Positions 1 to 5,597 of a stretch of 6,540 bases of DNA are shown here, piece by piece. Below the pieces are notes generated by a model. It saw only the letters and a program-made list of their open reading frames with translations, was not told the DNA's origin and did no database searches. Position 1 is the stretch's first letter. Every line of letters starts with the position of its first letter. This stretch comes from Selenomonadaceae bacterium (lineage in GTDB: Bacteria > Bacillota > Negativicutes > Selenomonadales > Selenomonadaceae), in NCBI GenBank assembly GCA_017453765.1, contig JAFTEG010000337.1:1-6540 (forward strand). Direction: 5' to 3'. The position numbers and the translations under genes are program-made.

Positions 1-22
1 GCGTGTTTTGTCAACGCCGCAC

Positions 23-52
23 ATTATATCACAAGCGATTTATCCATTGCAA
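23..52 (-). promoter_or_regulatory. Putative divergent promoter with extended -10, reading left
   Basis: On the - strand there is TTGCAA (47-52), then an 18-nt spacer, then TATAAT (- strand of 23-28) preceded by TGA. This gives a TGnTATAAT extended -10. Transcription would start near position 15 and leave the window leftward, implying a gene outside it that diverges from htpX. The -35 matches TTGACA only in part. No coding sequence is visible in 1-105 to confirm the direction. The call rests on sequence match alone. Confidence 0.45.
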
Positions 53-105
53 GATTTTCAAAATTTATTTCACTAAAAAATTTTTACGATAATTTAAGAT
101 ATTTT

Positions 106-134
106 TTAACATTTTTGACATTATGCGGTATAAT
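106..134 (+). promoter_or_regulatory. htpX (-uvrA) promoter
   Basis: The -35 is TTAACA (106-111, one mismatch to TTGACA), followed by a 17-nt spacer and a perfect TATAAT -10 (129-134). It lies 80 nt before the htpX start, and the predicted transcription start is near 141, inside the GGG-rich heptamer repeat. The TTGACA at 115-120 is better by sequence but only 8 nt from this -10, so it is not its partner. No terminator is seen before uvrA, so this promoter probably drives both genes. Confidence 0.7.
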
Positions 135-137
135 TTA

Positions 138-172
138 GGGACTAGGGAAGAGGGAAGAGGGAAGAGGGAACA
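138..172 (+). repeat. GGGAAGA heptamer array with G-quadruplex pattern
   Basis: Five units of exactly 7 bp: GGGACTA (138-144), GGGAAGA (145-151, 152-158, 159-165) and GGGAACA (166-172). The result is five GGG runs separated by 4-nt spacers on the coding strand, which satisfies the usual G3N1-7 quadruplex pattern. The array starts just after the -10 and fills the predicted start of the htpX leader. The first unit belongs to an inverted repeat with 179-190. Confidence 0.85.
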
Positions 173-178
173 GATTTT

Positions 179-197
179 CTAGCCCCTAAACCCTAAA
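179..197 (+). repeat. CCCTAAA heptamer pair and right arm of a leader inverted repeat
   Basis: Two CCCTAAA units (184-190 and 191-197) sit directly before the htpX ribosome binding site. The stretch 179-190 is complementary to 134-145 at 11 of 12 positions (TTTAGGG-x-CTAG against CTAG-x-CCCTAAA). The 33-nt loop between the arms holds most of the GGGAAGA array. If transcription starts near 141, the RNA keeps only part of the left arm, so in the transcript the pairing would be weak (TAGGG/CCCTA). Confidence 0.6.
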
Positions 198-200
198 AAT

Positions 201-205
201 GGAGG
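201..205 (+). promoter_or_regulatory. Ribosome binding site deciding the htpX start
   Basis: GGAGG lies 8 nt before the ATG at 214. An in-frame ATG at 199 overlaps this site and has no Shine-Dalgarno sequence of its own, only CCCTAAA repeat. The ATG at 214 is therefore the likely start. Confidence 0.85.
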
Positions 206-213
206 TTGATACA

Positions 214-1077
214 ATGAATATTTTTAAGACAGCTTTATTAATGGCGCTTTTAACTGGCATAATGGTAGCAGTAGGACATTGGTTCGGCGGCAGTACCGGC
301 GCAATGATTATGCTTGTAATTTCACTCGGCATGAACTTTTTCACCTACTGGTTCAGTGACACAATGGTTTTGAAAATGTACAATGCACGCGAAATTTCAG
401 AGAGTGAAGCGCCGCAACTTTACAATCTCGTTGCAAAACTCGCGCAGAAAGCCGAATTGCCGATGCCGCGCGTATGCGTCATTGAAAGCGACGTACCCAA
501 TGCCTTTGCTACCGGCAGAAATCCCGACCATGCCGCAGTTGCCGTAACCACCGGCATTATGCGCGTACTTGACTACAATGAACTTGCAGGCGTACTCGGT
601 CACGAATTGGCGCACGTCAAACACCGCGATATTTTAATCGGCACCATAGCGGCGGCAATGGCAGGCGTAATTTCAATGATCGGCAGTATTGCTCAATGGG
701 GAGCTATTTTCGGTTCAAACAGTGACGACGACGAAAGAGGCGGCATGCTTGGCACGCTTGCCGTGATAATCGTTGCACCTTTAGCCGCGTCAATTATTCA
801 AATGGCTATTTCACGTTCACGCGAATATGACGCAGATAAAACCGGCGGCGAACTTTGCGGCAACCCCATGTACCTTGCCGCCGCGCTGAATAAAATTGAG
901 ACGTACGCAATGAACAACCCGCCGCTTGAAAATGCAGGCAACGCTACCGCGCATATGTTTATTATTAATCCTTTCGACGGCACGGCAAAATTTTTGAAAG
1001 GGCTTTTCTCTACTCACCCCGCCACTGAGGACAGAATTGCTAAACTGCGCGAACAAGCAACGCTTATTAATGCGTAA
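214..1077 (+). CDS. htpX: HtpX membrane zinc metalloprotease (M48 family)
   Basis: HtpX is an inner-membrane protease that degrades misfolded membrane proteins and in E. coli works alongside FtsH (family knowledge). The 287-residue product is close to the usual length. Two hydrophobic segments lie at about residues 5-25 and 28-48. The zinc motif HELAH is at 130-134, within GHELAHVKHRD. Two more hydrophobic segments follow at about 140-163 and 176-200. SREYDAD then supplies the third zinc ligand, Glu204. The C-terminal FSTHPATEDRI motif is typical of the family. The start is chosen at 214 because GGAGG is well placed there; starting at 199 would add MEVDT. The last residues (INA) and the stop codon lie inside an AATGCGT heptamer repeat shared with the junction to uvrA. 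Identification is secure. Confidence 0.96.
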   Translation: MNIFKTALLMALLTGIMVAVGHWFGGSTGAMIMLVISLGMNFFTYWFSDTMVLKMYNAREISESEAPQLYNLVAKLAQKAELPMPRVCVIESDVPNAFATGRNPDHAAVAVTTGIMRVLDYNELAGVLGHELAHVKHRDILIGTIAAAMAGVISMIGSIAQWGAIFGSNSDDDERGGMLGTLAVIIVAPLAASIIQMAISRSREYDADKTGGELCGNPMYLAAALNKIETYAMNNPPLENAGNATAHMFIINPFDGTAKFLKGLFSTHPATEDRIAKLREQATLINA

Positions 1078-1115
1078 TGCGTAATGAGAATTTTGAATTT
1101 AGAATTTAGAATTAA
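1069..1115 (+). repeat. Two adjoining heptamer arrays, AATGCGT and GAATTTA, at the htpX-uvrA junction
   Basis: The first array is AATGCGT (1069-1075), AATGCGT (1076-1082) and AATGAGA (1083-1089). The second is GAATTTT (1088-1094), GAATTTA (1095-1101, 1102-1108) and GAATTAA (1109-1115). Both have a 7-bp period. The first array encodes the end of HtpX and its TAA stop. Together they fill most of the 60-nt gap before uvrA. No hairpin terminator is visible, so read-through into uvrA is expected. Confidence 0.8.
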
Positions 1116-1123
1116 AATTTGGC

Positions 1124-1129
1124 AAGGAG
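1124..1129 (+). promoter_or_regulatory. Ribosome binding site deciding a TTG start for uvrA
   Basis: AAGGAG is followed after 8 nt by TTG at 1138. The alternative ATG at 1084 would add 18 residues encoded by the heptamer repeat ([13 protein letters not shown]...), which resemble nothing at the start of UvrA, and it lacks a proper binding site. Confidence 0.85.
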
Positions 1130-1137
1130 TTAAAAAT

Positions 1138-3813
1138 TTGGATTCAATAAAAGTCACCGGCGCAAGGGTTCACAATTTAAAAAATATCAACGTTGAAATA
1201 CCGCGTGAAAAATTCGTAGTAATAACCGGCGTCTCCGGTTCCGGCAAAAGTTCCCTTGCATTCGATACAATCTACGCAGAAGGGCAACGCCGCTACATGG
1301 AGTCACTTTCAAGCTACGCACGGCAATTTCTGGGTCTGCCCGATAAACCGGACGTTGAGCAGATTGAAGGCTTAAGCCCCGCCATTGCCATTAACCAAAA
1401 AACTACGAATAACAATCCCCGCTCCACCGTCGGCACCGTCACTGAAATTTATGACTACCTGCGCTTACTCTTCGCACGTATAGGCAAGCCGCACTGTCCC
1501 AAATGCGGCAAACCCGTCACCGCGCAGAGTCTCGACCAAATTCTTGCGCAGATTTTAAAACTTGACGAAGGTACGCGCTTTACACTTTTGGCGCCGATTG
1601 TCAATCAAAAGAAAGGGCGGCACGAAGAAGTTTTCGAGCAACTTAAAACTGCAGGATTCATACGCGTAAAGGTTGACGGCGAAATTAAGGAGCTTGACGA
1701 CGAAATTAAGCTTGCAAAAACCAAAAAGCATTCGATTGACTTGGTAGTTGACAGGTTGGTTATGCGCGACGGCATACGCTCACGCCTTTCAGATTCGCTG
1801 GAAACGGCGCTTAAATTCGGCAACGGCATTGTTCACGTAGAAGTTGTTAGATCGATGGATCAATGGATCGATGGATCGATGGAAAATTCTAATCCCTCTT
1901 CACTTCTTACTCCTAACTCCTTACTCACATTCAGCGAAGAAGTTGTTAGATCGATGGATCAATGGATCGATGGATCGATGGAAAATTCTAATCCCTCTTC
2001 ACTCCTAACTCCTAACTCCTTACTCACATTCAGCGAAAAAAATGCTTGCGTAGACTGCGGCATAAGTTTGCCCGATATCGACCCGCAACTTTTTTCTTTC
2101 AACAGTCCCAAAGGCGCTTGTCCGCATTGCGACGGCTTAGGCAAAATCTTCGAACAGCTTAACTGGGACACGATGTTTGAATGGATGCACGCCGTACATG
2201 AATTTAAAAACAACGACGCCGGTTTTGAAACTTGTCCGCACTGTCACGGCAAGCGTCTTAATCCCGCCGCCTTAAGCGTCACGGTAGGCGAAAAAAATAT
2301 TGCTGACGTTGTAGATATGTCCGTTGACAAATGCGCGACGTTTTTTGAAGAGCTGACAGATAAACTCAGTGACACGGATAAACAAATTGCGCGGCAGGTG
2401 TTAAAAGAAATTAAATCGCGGCTGAAATTTCTGCGCGACGTAGGATTGGAGTATTTAACCTTGTCACGTAAGTCCGCAACGTTGTCAGGCGGCGAATTTC
2501 AGCGCATACGTCTTGCCACGCAAATAGGCTCCGCGCTAACCGGCGTTTTATACGTGTTGGACGAGCCGTCAATAGGTCTGCACCAGCATGACAATGAAAA
2601 ACTTTTGGAGACGCTGAAAAATCTGCGCGACTTAGGCAACACGTTATTGGTAGTCGAGCATGACGAAGAAACAATGCGTGCGGCTGATATGCTGGTTGAC
2701 ATTGGACCCGGCGCGGGTAAGCAAGGCGGCGAAGTTGTGGCGCAGGGTACGGCTGATGAAGTTGCACGGAATGAAAATTCATTGACCGGCGATTACCTCA
2801 GCGGACGAAAAACCATTCCAATGCCGACTAAGCGGCGTAAGGCTAAACATTCCATAGGCTTTGTACATATTCACGCCAATAACCTGCGCGATTTAAGCGT
2901 TAAACTGCCGCTTGGCGTGTTGACGATTGTCACCGGCGTTTCAGGCTCCGGCAAGTCAACGCTTGTCGAAAGGGTTATCTTCCACAGCCTTTATAATGAC
3001 GAGGAGCTTTTAAAAAGTTACGGCATTGAAACGGTGATAAAAATTGACCAAGACCCGATTGGACGTTCACCGCGCTCAAACGTTGTGACGTACACTAAAA
3101 TTTTTGACAGAATACGCAAGCTTTTCGGCGACACGCAGGGCGCGCAGATTCGCGGCTACACGGCAAGCAGATTCAGCTTTAACGTGAAAGGCGGCAGGTG
3201 CGAAACGTGCGGCGGCAACGGCGTCTTGAAAATACCGATGAACTTTTTGCCCGACGTTTACGTAACCTGCGAAGTCTGCAACGGCGCACGGTTCAATGCC
3301 GAGACGCTTGAGGTTAAGTACAAGGGTAAAAGTATAGCCGACGTGTTGGCAATGTCGGTAGACGAGGCGCTGGAATTTTTCGGCAACGTCCCCGCCATTA
3401 AGCGAATGTTGCAAGTCCTTCACGACGTAGGCTTAGGCTACATTGAACTCGGTCAACCCGCCAACACGCTAAGCGGCGGCGAATCACAACGCGTAAAACT
3501 TGCCGCGCAGTTGGCACGTCCCGTTACGCAAGCAAAAAATATGTACATTATGGACGAGCCGACTACCGGCTTGCACTTCGACGACGTGAAAAAGCTGATC
3601 GACGTGGTACAGCGTCTTGTAAATCGCGGCGACACGGTTTTAATCATTGAACATAATTTGGACGTGATTAAGTGCGCCGATTATATTATTGACTTGGGAC
3701 CGGACGGCGGCGACAAAGGCGGTCAGCTGGTTGCCTTCGGTAGACCGGAAGAAGTCGCGCAGGTTCCAACTTCATACACGGGGCAGGCGCTTAAAAAATT
3801 TTTGAAATGCTGA
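1138..3813 (+). CDS. uvrA: UvrA, excinuclease ABC subunit A (atypical domain sizes)
   Basis: UvrA is the dimeric ABC ATPase that finds bulky DNA lesions and loads UvrB in nucleotide excision repair. In the 891-residue product, counted from TTG 1138, Walker A is at G31-S39 (GVSGSGKSS). C120/C123 open the UvrB-binding region, which is present. Zinc cysteines follow at C304, C307, C328 and C331, then CPHC at C366/C369. Signature LSGGE starts at L449 and Walker B is YVLDEP at 472-477. In the second half, Walker A is at G600-T608, zinc cysteines are C688, C691, C711 and C714, LSGGE starts at L778, and Walker B is YIMDEP at 803-808. There are two oddities. Residues 235-300 are two copies of a 33-residue repeat encoded by a DNA repeat element. 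Only 34 residues separate C331 from C366, where UvrA usually has an insertion domain of about 100 or more. Both ATPase sites look intact, so it is probably functional. The retained UvrB-binding domain argues against a UvrA2-type paralogue. Confidence 0.95.
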   Translation: MDSIKVTGARVHNLKNINVEIPREKFVVITGVSGSGKSSLAFDTIYAEGQRRYMESLSSYARQFLGLPDKPDVEQIEGLSPAIAINQKTTNNNPRSTVGTVTEIYDYLRLLFARIGKPHCPKCGKPVTAQSLDQILAQILKLDEGTRFTLLAPIVNQKKGRHEEVFEQLKTAGFIRVKVDGEIKELDDEIKLAKTKKHSIDLVVDRLVMRDGIRSRLSDSLETALKFGNGIVHVEVVRSMDQWIDGSMENSNPSSLLTPNSLLTFSEEVVRSMDQWIDGSMENSNPSSLLTPNSLLTFSEKNACVDCGISLPDIDPQLFSFNSPKGACPHCDGLGKIFEQLNWDTMFEWMHAVHEFKNNDAGFETCPHCHGKRLNPAALSVTVGEKNIADVVDMSVDKCATFFEELTDKLSDTDKQIARQVLKEIKSRLKFLRDVGLEYLTLSRKSATLSGGEFQRIRLATQIGSALTGVLYVLDEPSIGLHQHDNEKLLETLKNLRDLGNTLLVVEHDEETMRAADMLVDIGPGAGKQGGEVVAQGTADEVARNENSLTGDYLSGRKTIPMPTKRRKAKHSIGFVHIHANNLRDLSVKLPLGVLTIVTGVSGSGKSTLVERVIFHSLYNDEELLKSYGIETVIKIDQDPIGRSPRSNVVTYTKIFDRIRKLFGDTQGAQIRGYTASRFSFNVKGGRCETCGGNGVLKIPMNFLPDVYVTCEVCNGARFNAETLEVKYKGKSIADVLAMSVDEALEFFGNVPAIKRMLQVLHDVGLGYIELGQPANTLSGGESQRVKLAAQLARPVTQAKNMYIMDEPTTGLHFDDVKKLIDVVQRLVNRGDTVLIIEHNLDVIKCADYIIDLGPDGGDKGGQLVAFGRPEEVAQVPTSYTGQALKKFLKC
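1850..1881 (+). repeat. GATCGATG octamer array, first copy
   Basis: Four contiguous octamers: GATCGATG, GATCAATG, GATCGATG, GATCGATG. Read in frame they encode the hydrophilic stretch [11 protein letters not shown]. Each octamer has one GATC. A change of one octamer would shift the reading frame. Confidence 0.9.
1949..1980 (+). repeat. GATCGATG octamer array, second copy
   Basis: Identical to the array 99 bp upstream, including the GATCAATG variant in the second position. This shows that the whole unit was duplicated and that the octamers did not expand independently. Confidence 0.9.
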
Positions 3814-3835
3814 AAAATCAATCATAAGTTGAAAA

Positions 3836-3874
3836 ACGGGGGAAACAGATTTGCCTAAACCCCGTAATTTTTTT
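3836..3874 (+). terminator. Probable uvrA terminator
   Basis: ACGGGG (3836-3841) pairs with CCCCGT (3860-3865) across an 18-nt loop, followed by AA and seven T (3868-3874). It begins 22 nt after the uvrA stop. The stem is short and the loop long, so strength is uncertain. Its right arm is also the truncated first unit of the 185-bp repeat array. Confidence 0.55.
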
Positions 3875-3897
3875 GCCTTCACTCTTCGGCAAATTTT
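3872..3897 (+). terminator. Second possible terminator hairpin
   Basis: TTTGCC (3872-3877) pairs with GGCAAA (3888-3893) around a 10-nt loop, followed by TTTT. It overlaps the T run of the preceding hairpin, so the two may act in tandem. It is weak by itself. Confidence 0.35.
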
Positions 3898-3986
3898 CAA
3901 TTCAACTACCGGTTGAAATTTGTACGTTTTTGTTATGGTTTATATGGAAATTTTGGACAGAAAAGTTATATCACGGCGGCAAAAAT

Positions 3987-4058
3987 TGAAAATCACTCAT
4001 TGGTTTACAATTTCTGAAAGATTCGTGGAAGATTTTTGACAAAACCCCGTGATTTTTC
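3987..4058. repeat. Conserved 72-bp core of repeat unit 1
   Basis: Identical to 4172-4243, while the rest of the unit is clearly less conserved. The core is edged by an inverted repeat, GAAAATCAC (3988-3996) against GTGATTTTTC (4049-4058), giving a 9-bp stem with one bulged T. A weak inner hairpin is possible at AATTTCTGAAAGATT. The block could fold as one stem-loop of about 71 nt. Confidence 0.8.
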
Positions 4059-4171
4059 GAGGAAATTTTTTTGGCAAAATCCAAAATCAATTAATGATTG
4101 AAATTCGTACATTTTTGTTATGGTTCACGCAGTTATTTCGGACATAAACGTTATAGCACAGCGACAAAAAC

Positions 4172-4243
4172 TGAAAATCACTCATTGGTTTACAATTTCT
4201 GAAAGATTCGTGGAAGATTTTTGACAAAACCCCGTGATTTTTC
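4172..4243. repeat. Conserved 72-bp core of repeat unit 2
   Basis: Second copy of the core, identical to 3987-4058 by eye, with the same edge inverted repeat (4173-4181 against 4234-4243). The perfect identity next to diverged flanks suggests recent gene conversion or selection on this part. Confidence 0.8.
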
Positions 4244-4308
4244 TAGGAAAATTTTGCGACAAATTATCATTTCAATCATATGTTGAATTTGAGAATTAAT
4301 GAGAACGG

Positions 4309-4321
4309 AAATTTTGGCGCC
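4309..4321 (+). repeat. Direct repeat flanking the 6S RNA cassette, left copy
   Basis: AAATTTTGGCGCC here recurs at 4634-4647 with one extra T. The two copies bracket the 6S promoter, gene and terminator. GGCGCC is itself a palindrome. Apart from this, 4287-4351 shows nothing I can name. Confidence 0.5.
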
Positions 4322-4351
4322 TAAAAATTTTTTCGCGACATAAAATTTCGC

Positions 4352-4380
4352 TTGTAATGAAAATGTTTTTGTGCTATCAT
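4352..4380 (+). promoter_or_regulatory. 6S RNA promoter with extended -10
   Basis: The -35 is TTGTAA (4352-4357), followed by a 17-nt spacer and TATCAT (4375-4380) preceded by TGC, an extended -10. The predicted start is near 4387, at the foot of the long RNA hairpin. Spacing and position fit an independent RNA gene. Confidence 0.65.
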
Positions 4381-4386
4381 AATCGC

Positions 4387-4581
4387 CGAAAGAGGAAATT
4401 CTGGAATGTACGGGGACTTTTGCAATGTCTAACCTACATTTGATTAAGGGAACTTGAATTGATTCGGCGGATGGAAAATTGTACTACTTGAACAAGTAAC
4501 AGAAGTTGAACTTAAGGTACCCACCTGCGAGTAGCAGGTTTCAGACATTAGGAGGAAGCGGCATTTTGGAGCGGCTCTTTT
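4387..4581 (+). ncRNA. ssrS: 6S RNA
   Basis: 6S RNA mimics an open promoter and binds housekeeping RNA polymerase holoenzyme in stationary phase. The roughly 195-nt transcript folds by hand into the right shape. AAAGAG/CTCTTT form the foot. An 11-pair helix joins 4399-4409 (TTCTGGAATGT) to 4562-4572 (GCATTTTGGAG region). CTTTT then pairs with GGAAG. AATGTCT/AGACATT close a large asymmetric bubble. TTAAG/CTTAA and AACTT/AAGTT continue the apical arm. The 3' side of the bubble holds the hairpin ACCTGC-GAGTA-GCAGGT. The sequence GCGGCAT near the 3' end matches a stretch I recall from E. coli 6S RNA. Length, own promoter and terminator agree. The GGAGGAAGCGGC stretch recalls SRP RNA, but the SRP apical hairpin is missing. 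No covariance search was possible. Confidence 0.72.
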
Positions 4582-4619
4582 AAAAGGGAATTGTTGATCT
4601 CGTTCAACAGTTCCCTTTT
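4582..4619 (+). terminator. Strong intrinsic terminator after 6S RNA
   Basis: AAAAGGGAATTGTTGA pairs with TCAACAGTTCCCTTTT as a 16-bp stem with one T-G wobble and a 6-nt loop (TCTCGT). The downstream arm ends in TTTT. The A-rich left arm means it could also terminate transcription from the opposite strand. It ends the 6S transcription unit, so rsmE needs its own promoter. Confidence 0.85.
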
Positions 4620-4633
4620 CCACGTCTATGAAT

Positions 4634-4647
4634 AAATTTTTGGCGCC
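4634..4647 (+). repeat. Direct repeat flanking the 6S RNA cassette, right copy
   Basis: AAATTTTTGGCGCC, matching 4309-4321 apart from one extra T. It lies just beyond the 6S terminator. Confidence 0.5.
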
Positions 4648-4680
4648 GTCACGCGAAAAAGTTTTCTGCAGGAAATTTTT

Positions 4681-4711
4681 TTGATATGTCGAATAAAAGT
4701 GAAAATATAAA
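4681..4711 (+). promoter_or_regulatory. Possible rsmE promoter
   Basis: TTGATA (4681-4686) and TATAAA (4706-4711) each match consensus at five of six bases, but the spacer is long (19 nt). Transcription would begin near 4718, after the ATG at 4686 and before the ATG at 4758. That would agree with the later start for rsmE. Some promoter is needed here because a strong terminator lies upstream. Confidence 0.4.
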
Positions 4712-4741
4712 TTTAAAAATTTCTACTGAAAACGAAACGGC

Positions 4742-4746
4742 GGAGG
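4742..4746 (+). promoter_or_regulatory. Ribosome binding site deciding the rsmE start
   Basis: GGAGG lies 11 nt before the ATG at 4758, slightly far but the best match in the region. The ATG at 4686 has only a weak AGGAAA upstream. Confidence 0.7.
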
Positions 4747-4757
4747 CGTCTTTTTTA

Positions 4758-5597
4758 ATGAAAAGGATTTTTTTGGAAGATGTCATTTCGGACAATGTGA
4801 CGATAACCGGCAAAGATGCGCGGCACCTTGCGTACTCTTTGCGTGCGAAAAAAGGCGACAGGATAGTTGCCGTAGACAAGGCGGGCAACACGGCGGTTAT
4901 CGAGCTTACGACATTCAGCAATGAAAGTATCGGTGCAAAGTGCGTAAGCAAAATTACAAAAGTGAATCCCGAAACGGTACAAATTATGAATGAAGAATCG
5001 GACGCGGCAGAAATTTATACCAAGCGCATAACGCTGGCAGAATGTTTGCCGAAACAAAATAAATTCGACGCGGTAGTTGAAAAAGCGACGGAATTGGGCG
5101 TTGACAGAATTGAGCCGCTTATTTCGGACAGGACGATAGCACGTCCCGGCACCTTCCGTGCTAAGAGTAAGCTTGAGCGTTGGGCGCGTGTTGCCAAAGA
5201 GGCGGCTGTACAATGTGCGCGTGATACACTGCCGGAAATTGGTGAAATTCGTGAGCTGTCGGATTGGCTTAAAGACATTTCAAAGACTCTCGGCATTTTT
5301 CGCAGTACCGATAAAAATGGTGCGAAAAAATTTGACGGCAAGGGCGCGATTTTAATTTTCTGCTATGAAAATGAACAGGAAGTTCCGTTGCAAAAAATTC
5401 TGCGCGAATACAAACTTTGTGACTGCGACAAGAATATAATTCTGCTTATCGGACCGGAAGGCGGCTTTACTGAACGTGAAGTGCGGGAAATAAAATCTTA
5501 CGGCGGCGTCAGCGTGTCACTTGGCAAAAGAATTTTGAAGACGGACACTGCCGCAATATCGGCGCTTGCCTCCGTGCAGTACGAATTTAGCTACTAA
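4758..5597 (+). CDS. rsmE: RsmE, 16S rRNA (uracil1498-N3)-methyltransferase
   Basis: RsmE methylates N3 of U1498 in 16S rRNA in the assembled 30S subunit, using S-adenosylmethionine; it is a SPOUT enzyme (family knowledge). From the ATG at 4758 the protein has 279 residues. The N-terminal PUA-like part contains GKDARHL. KATELGV is at 109-115. The SAM-binding trefoil-knot motifs are GPEGG at 232-236 and LGKRILKTDTA at 255-265. It is longer than the usual length of about 245, mainly from an insert before KRITLAECLPK. An in-frame ATG at 4686 would add 24 residues (MSNKSENINLK...) that are polar, AT-rich and foreign to the family. The family start MKRIFLED fits 4758. The next gene follows after 43 nt with no terminator, so the two are probably cotranscribed. 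Confidence 0.93.
   Translation: MKRIFLEDVISDNVTITGKDARHLAYSLRAKKGDRIVAVDKAGNTAVIELTTFSNESIGAKCVSKITKVNPETVQIMNEESDAAEIYTKRITLAECLPKQNKFDAVVEKATELGVDRIEPLISDRTIARPGTFRAKSKLERWARVAKEAAVQCARDTLPEIGEIRELSDWLKDISKTLGIFRSTDKNGAKKFDGKGAILIFCYENEQEVPLQKILREYKLCDCDKNIILLIGPEGGFTEREVREIKSYGGVSVSLGKRILKTDTAAISALASVQYEFSY

Larger units (their letters stand above)
1840..2037 (+). repeat. In-frame tandem duplication of a 99-bp unit inside uvrA
   Basis: Copy 1 is 1840-1938 and copy 2 is 1939-2037, with no gap. They differ at two bases only: T1905/C2004 and T1908/A2007. Both are third positions of leucine codons and silent. Each unit is 33 codons, starting [12 protein letters not shown] and ending SLLTFSE. 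Each holds four GATCGATG-type octamers followed by CT-rich heptamers (CTCTTCA, CTTCTTA, CTCCTAA, CTCCTTA in copy 1). The insert lies between the UvrB-binding region and the first zinc cysteines, where other UvrA proteins have a short linker. Even one copy appears longer than that linker. Confidence 0.95.
3818..4286. repeat. Array of 185-bp direct repeats bounded by small hairpins
   Basis: This fills most of the gap between uvrA and the 6S RNA. Two full units, 3902-4086 and 4087-4271, align without gaps at an offset of 185. A shortened unit, 3818-3901, precedes them; its tail (CCCCGTAATTTTT, from 3860) is exactly 185 bp before its counterpart. The next unit's hairpin alone follows (4272-4286). 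Each unit opens with TCAAY-N5-RTTGA (3818-3832, 3902-3916, 4087-4101, 4272-4286). Unit fronts have diverged while a 72-bp back part is identical. I find no open reading frame of note on either strand and no recognised element; an unknown RNA or a nonautonomous mobile element is possible. Confidence 0.85.

Noticed and set aside
115..120. TTGACA as the -35 of the htpX promoter
   Set aside because: It is only 8 nt from TATAAT, and no -10 lies about 17 nt downstream of it.
1..140. SOS (LexA) box controlling uvrA
   Set aside because: I found neither the CGAAC-N4-GTTCG type nor the CTGT-N8-ACAG type upstream of htpX or uvrA.
1084..1137. N-terminal extension of UvrA from the ATG at 1084
   Set aside because: It is encoded by heptamer repeats and lacks a ribosome binding site, while AAGGAG precedes TTG at 1138 with good spacing.
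2411..2782. 123-codon open frame on the - strand
   Set aside because: It overlaps the conserved ABC signature and Walker B coding region of uvrA and is a shadow of it.
3818..4286. CRISPR array
   Set aside because: The repeats are 185 bp and contiguous, without short repeats and unique spacers of regular length, and no cas genes are present.
4532..4562. SRP RNA, from the AGGAGGAAGCGGC stretch
   Set aside because: The GGAA-capped apical hairpin and symmetric loop of SRP RNA cannot be formed, while the whole region folds as 6S RNA.
4686..4757. N-terminal extension of RsmE from the ATG at 4686
   Set aside because: The 24 residues are foreign to the family, the ribosome binding site is weak, and a GGAGG plus the family start MKRIF support 4758.
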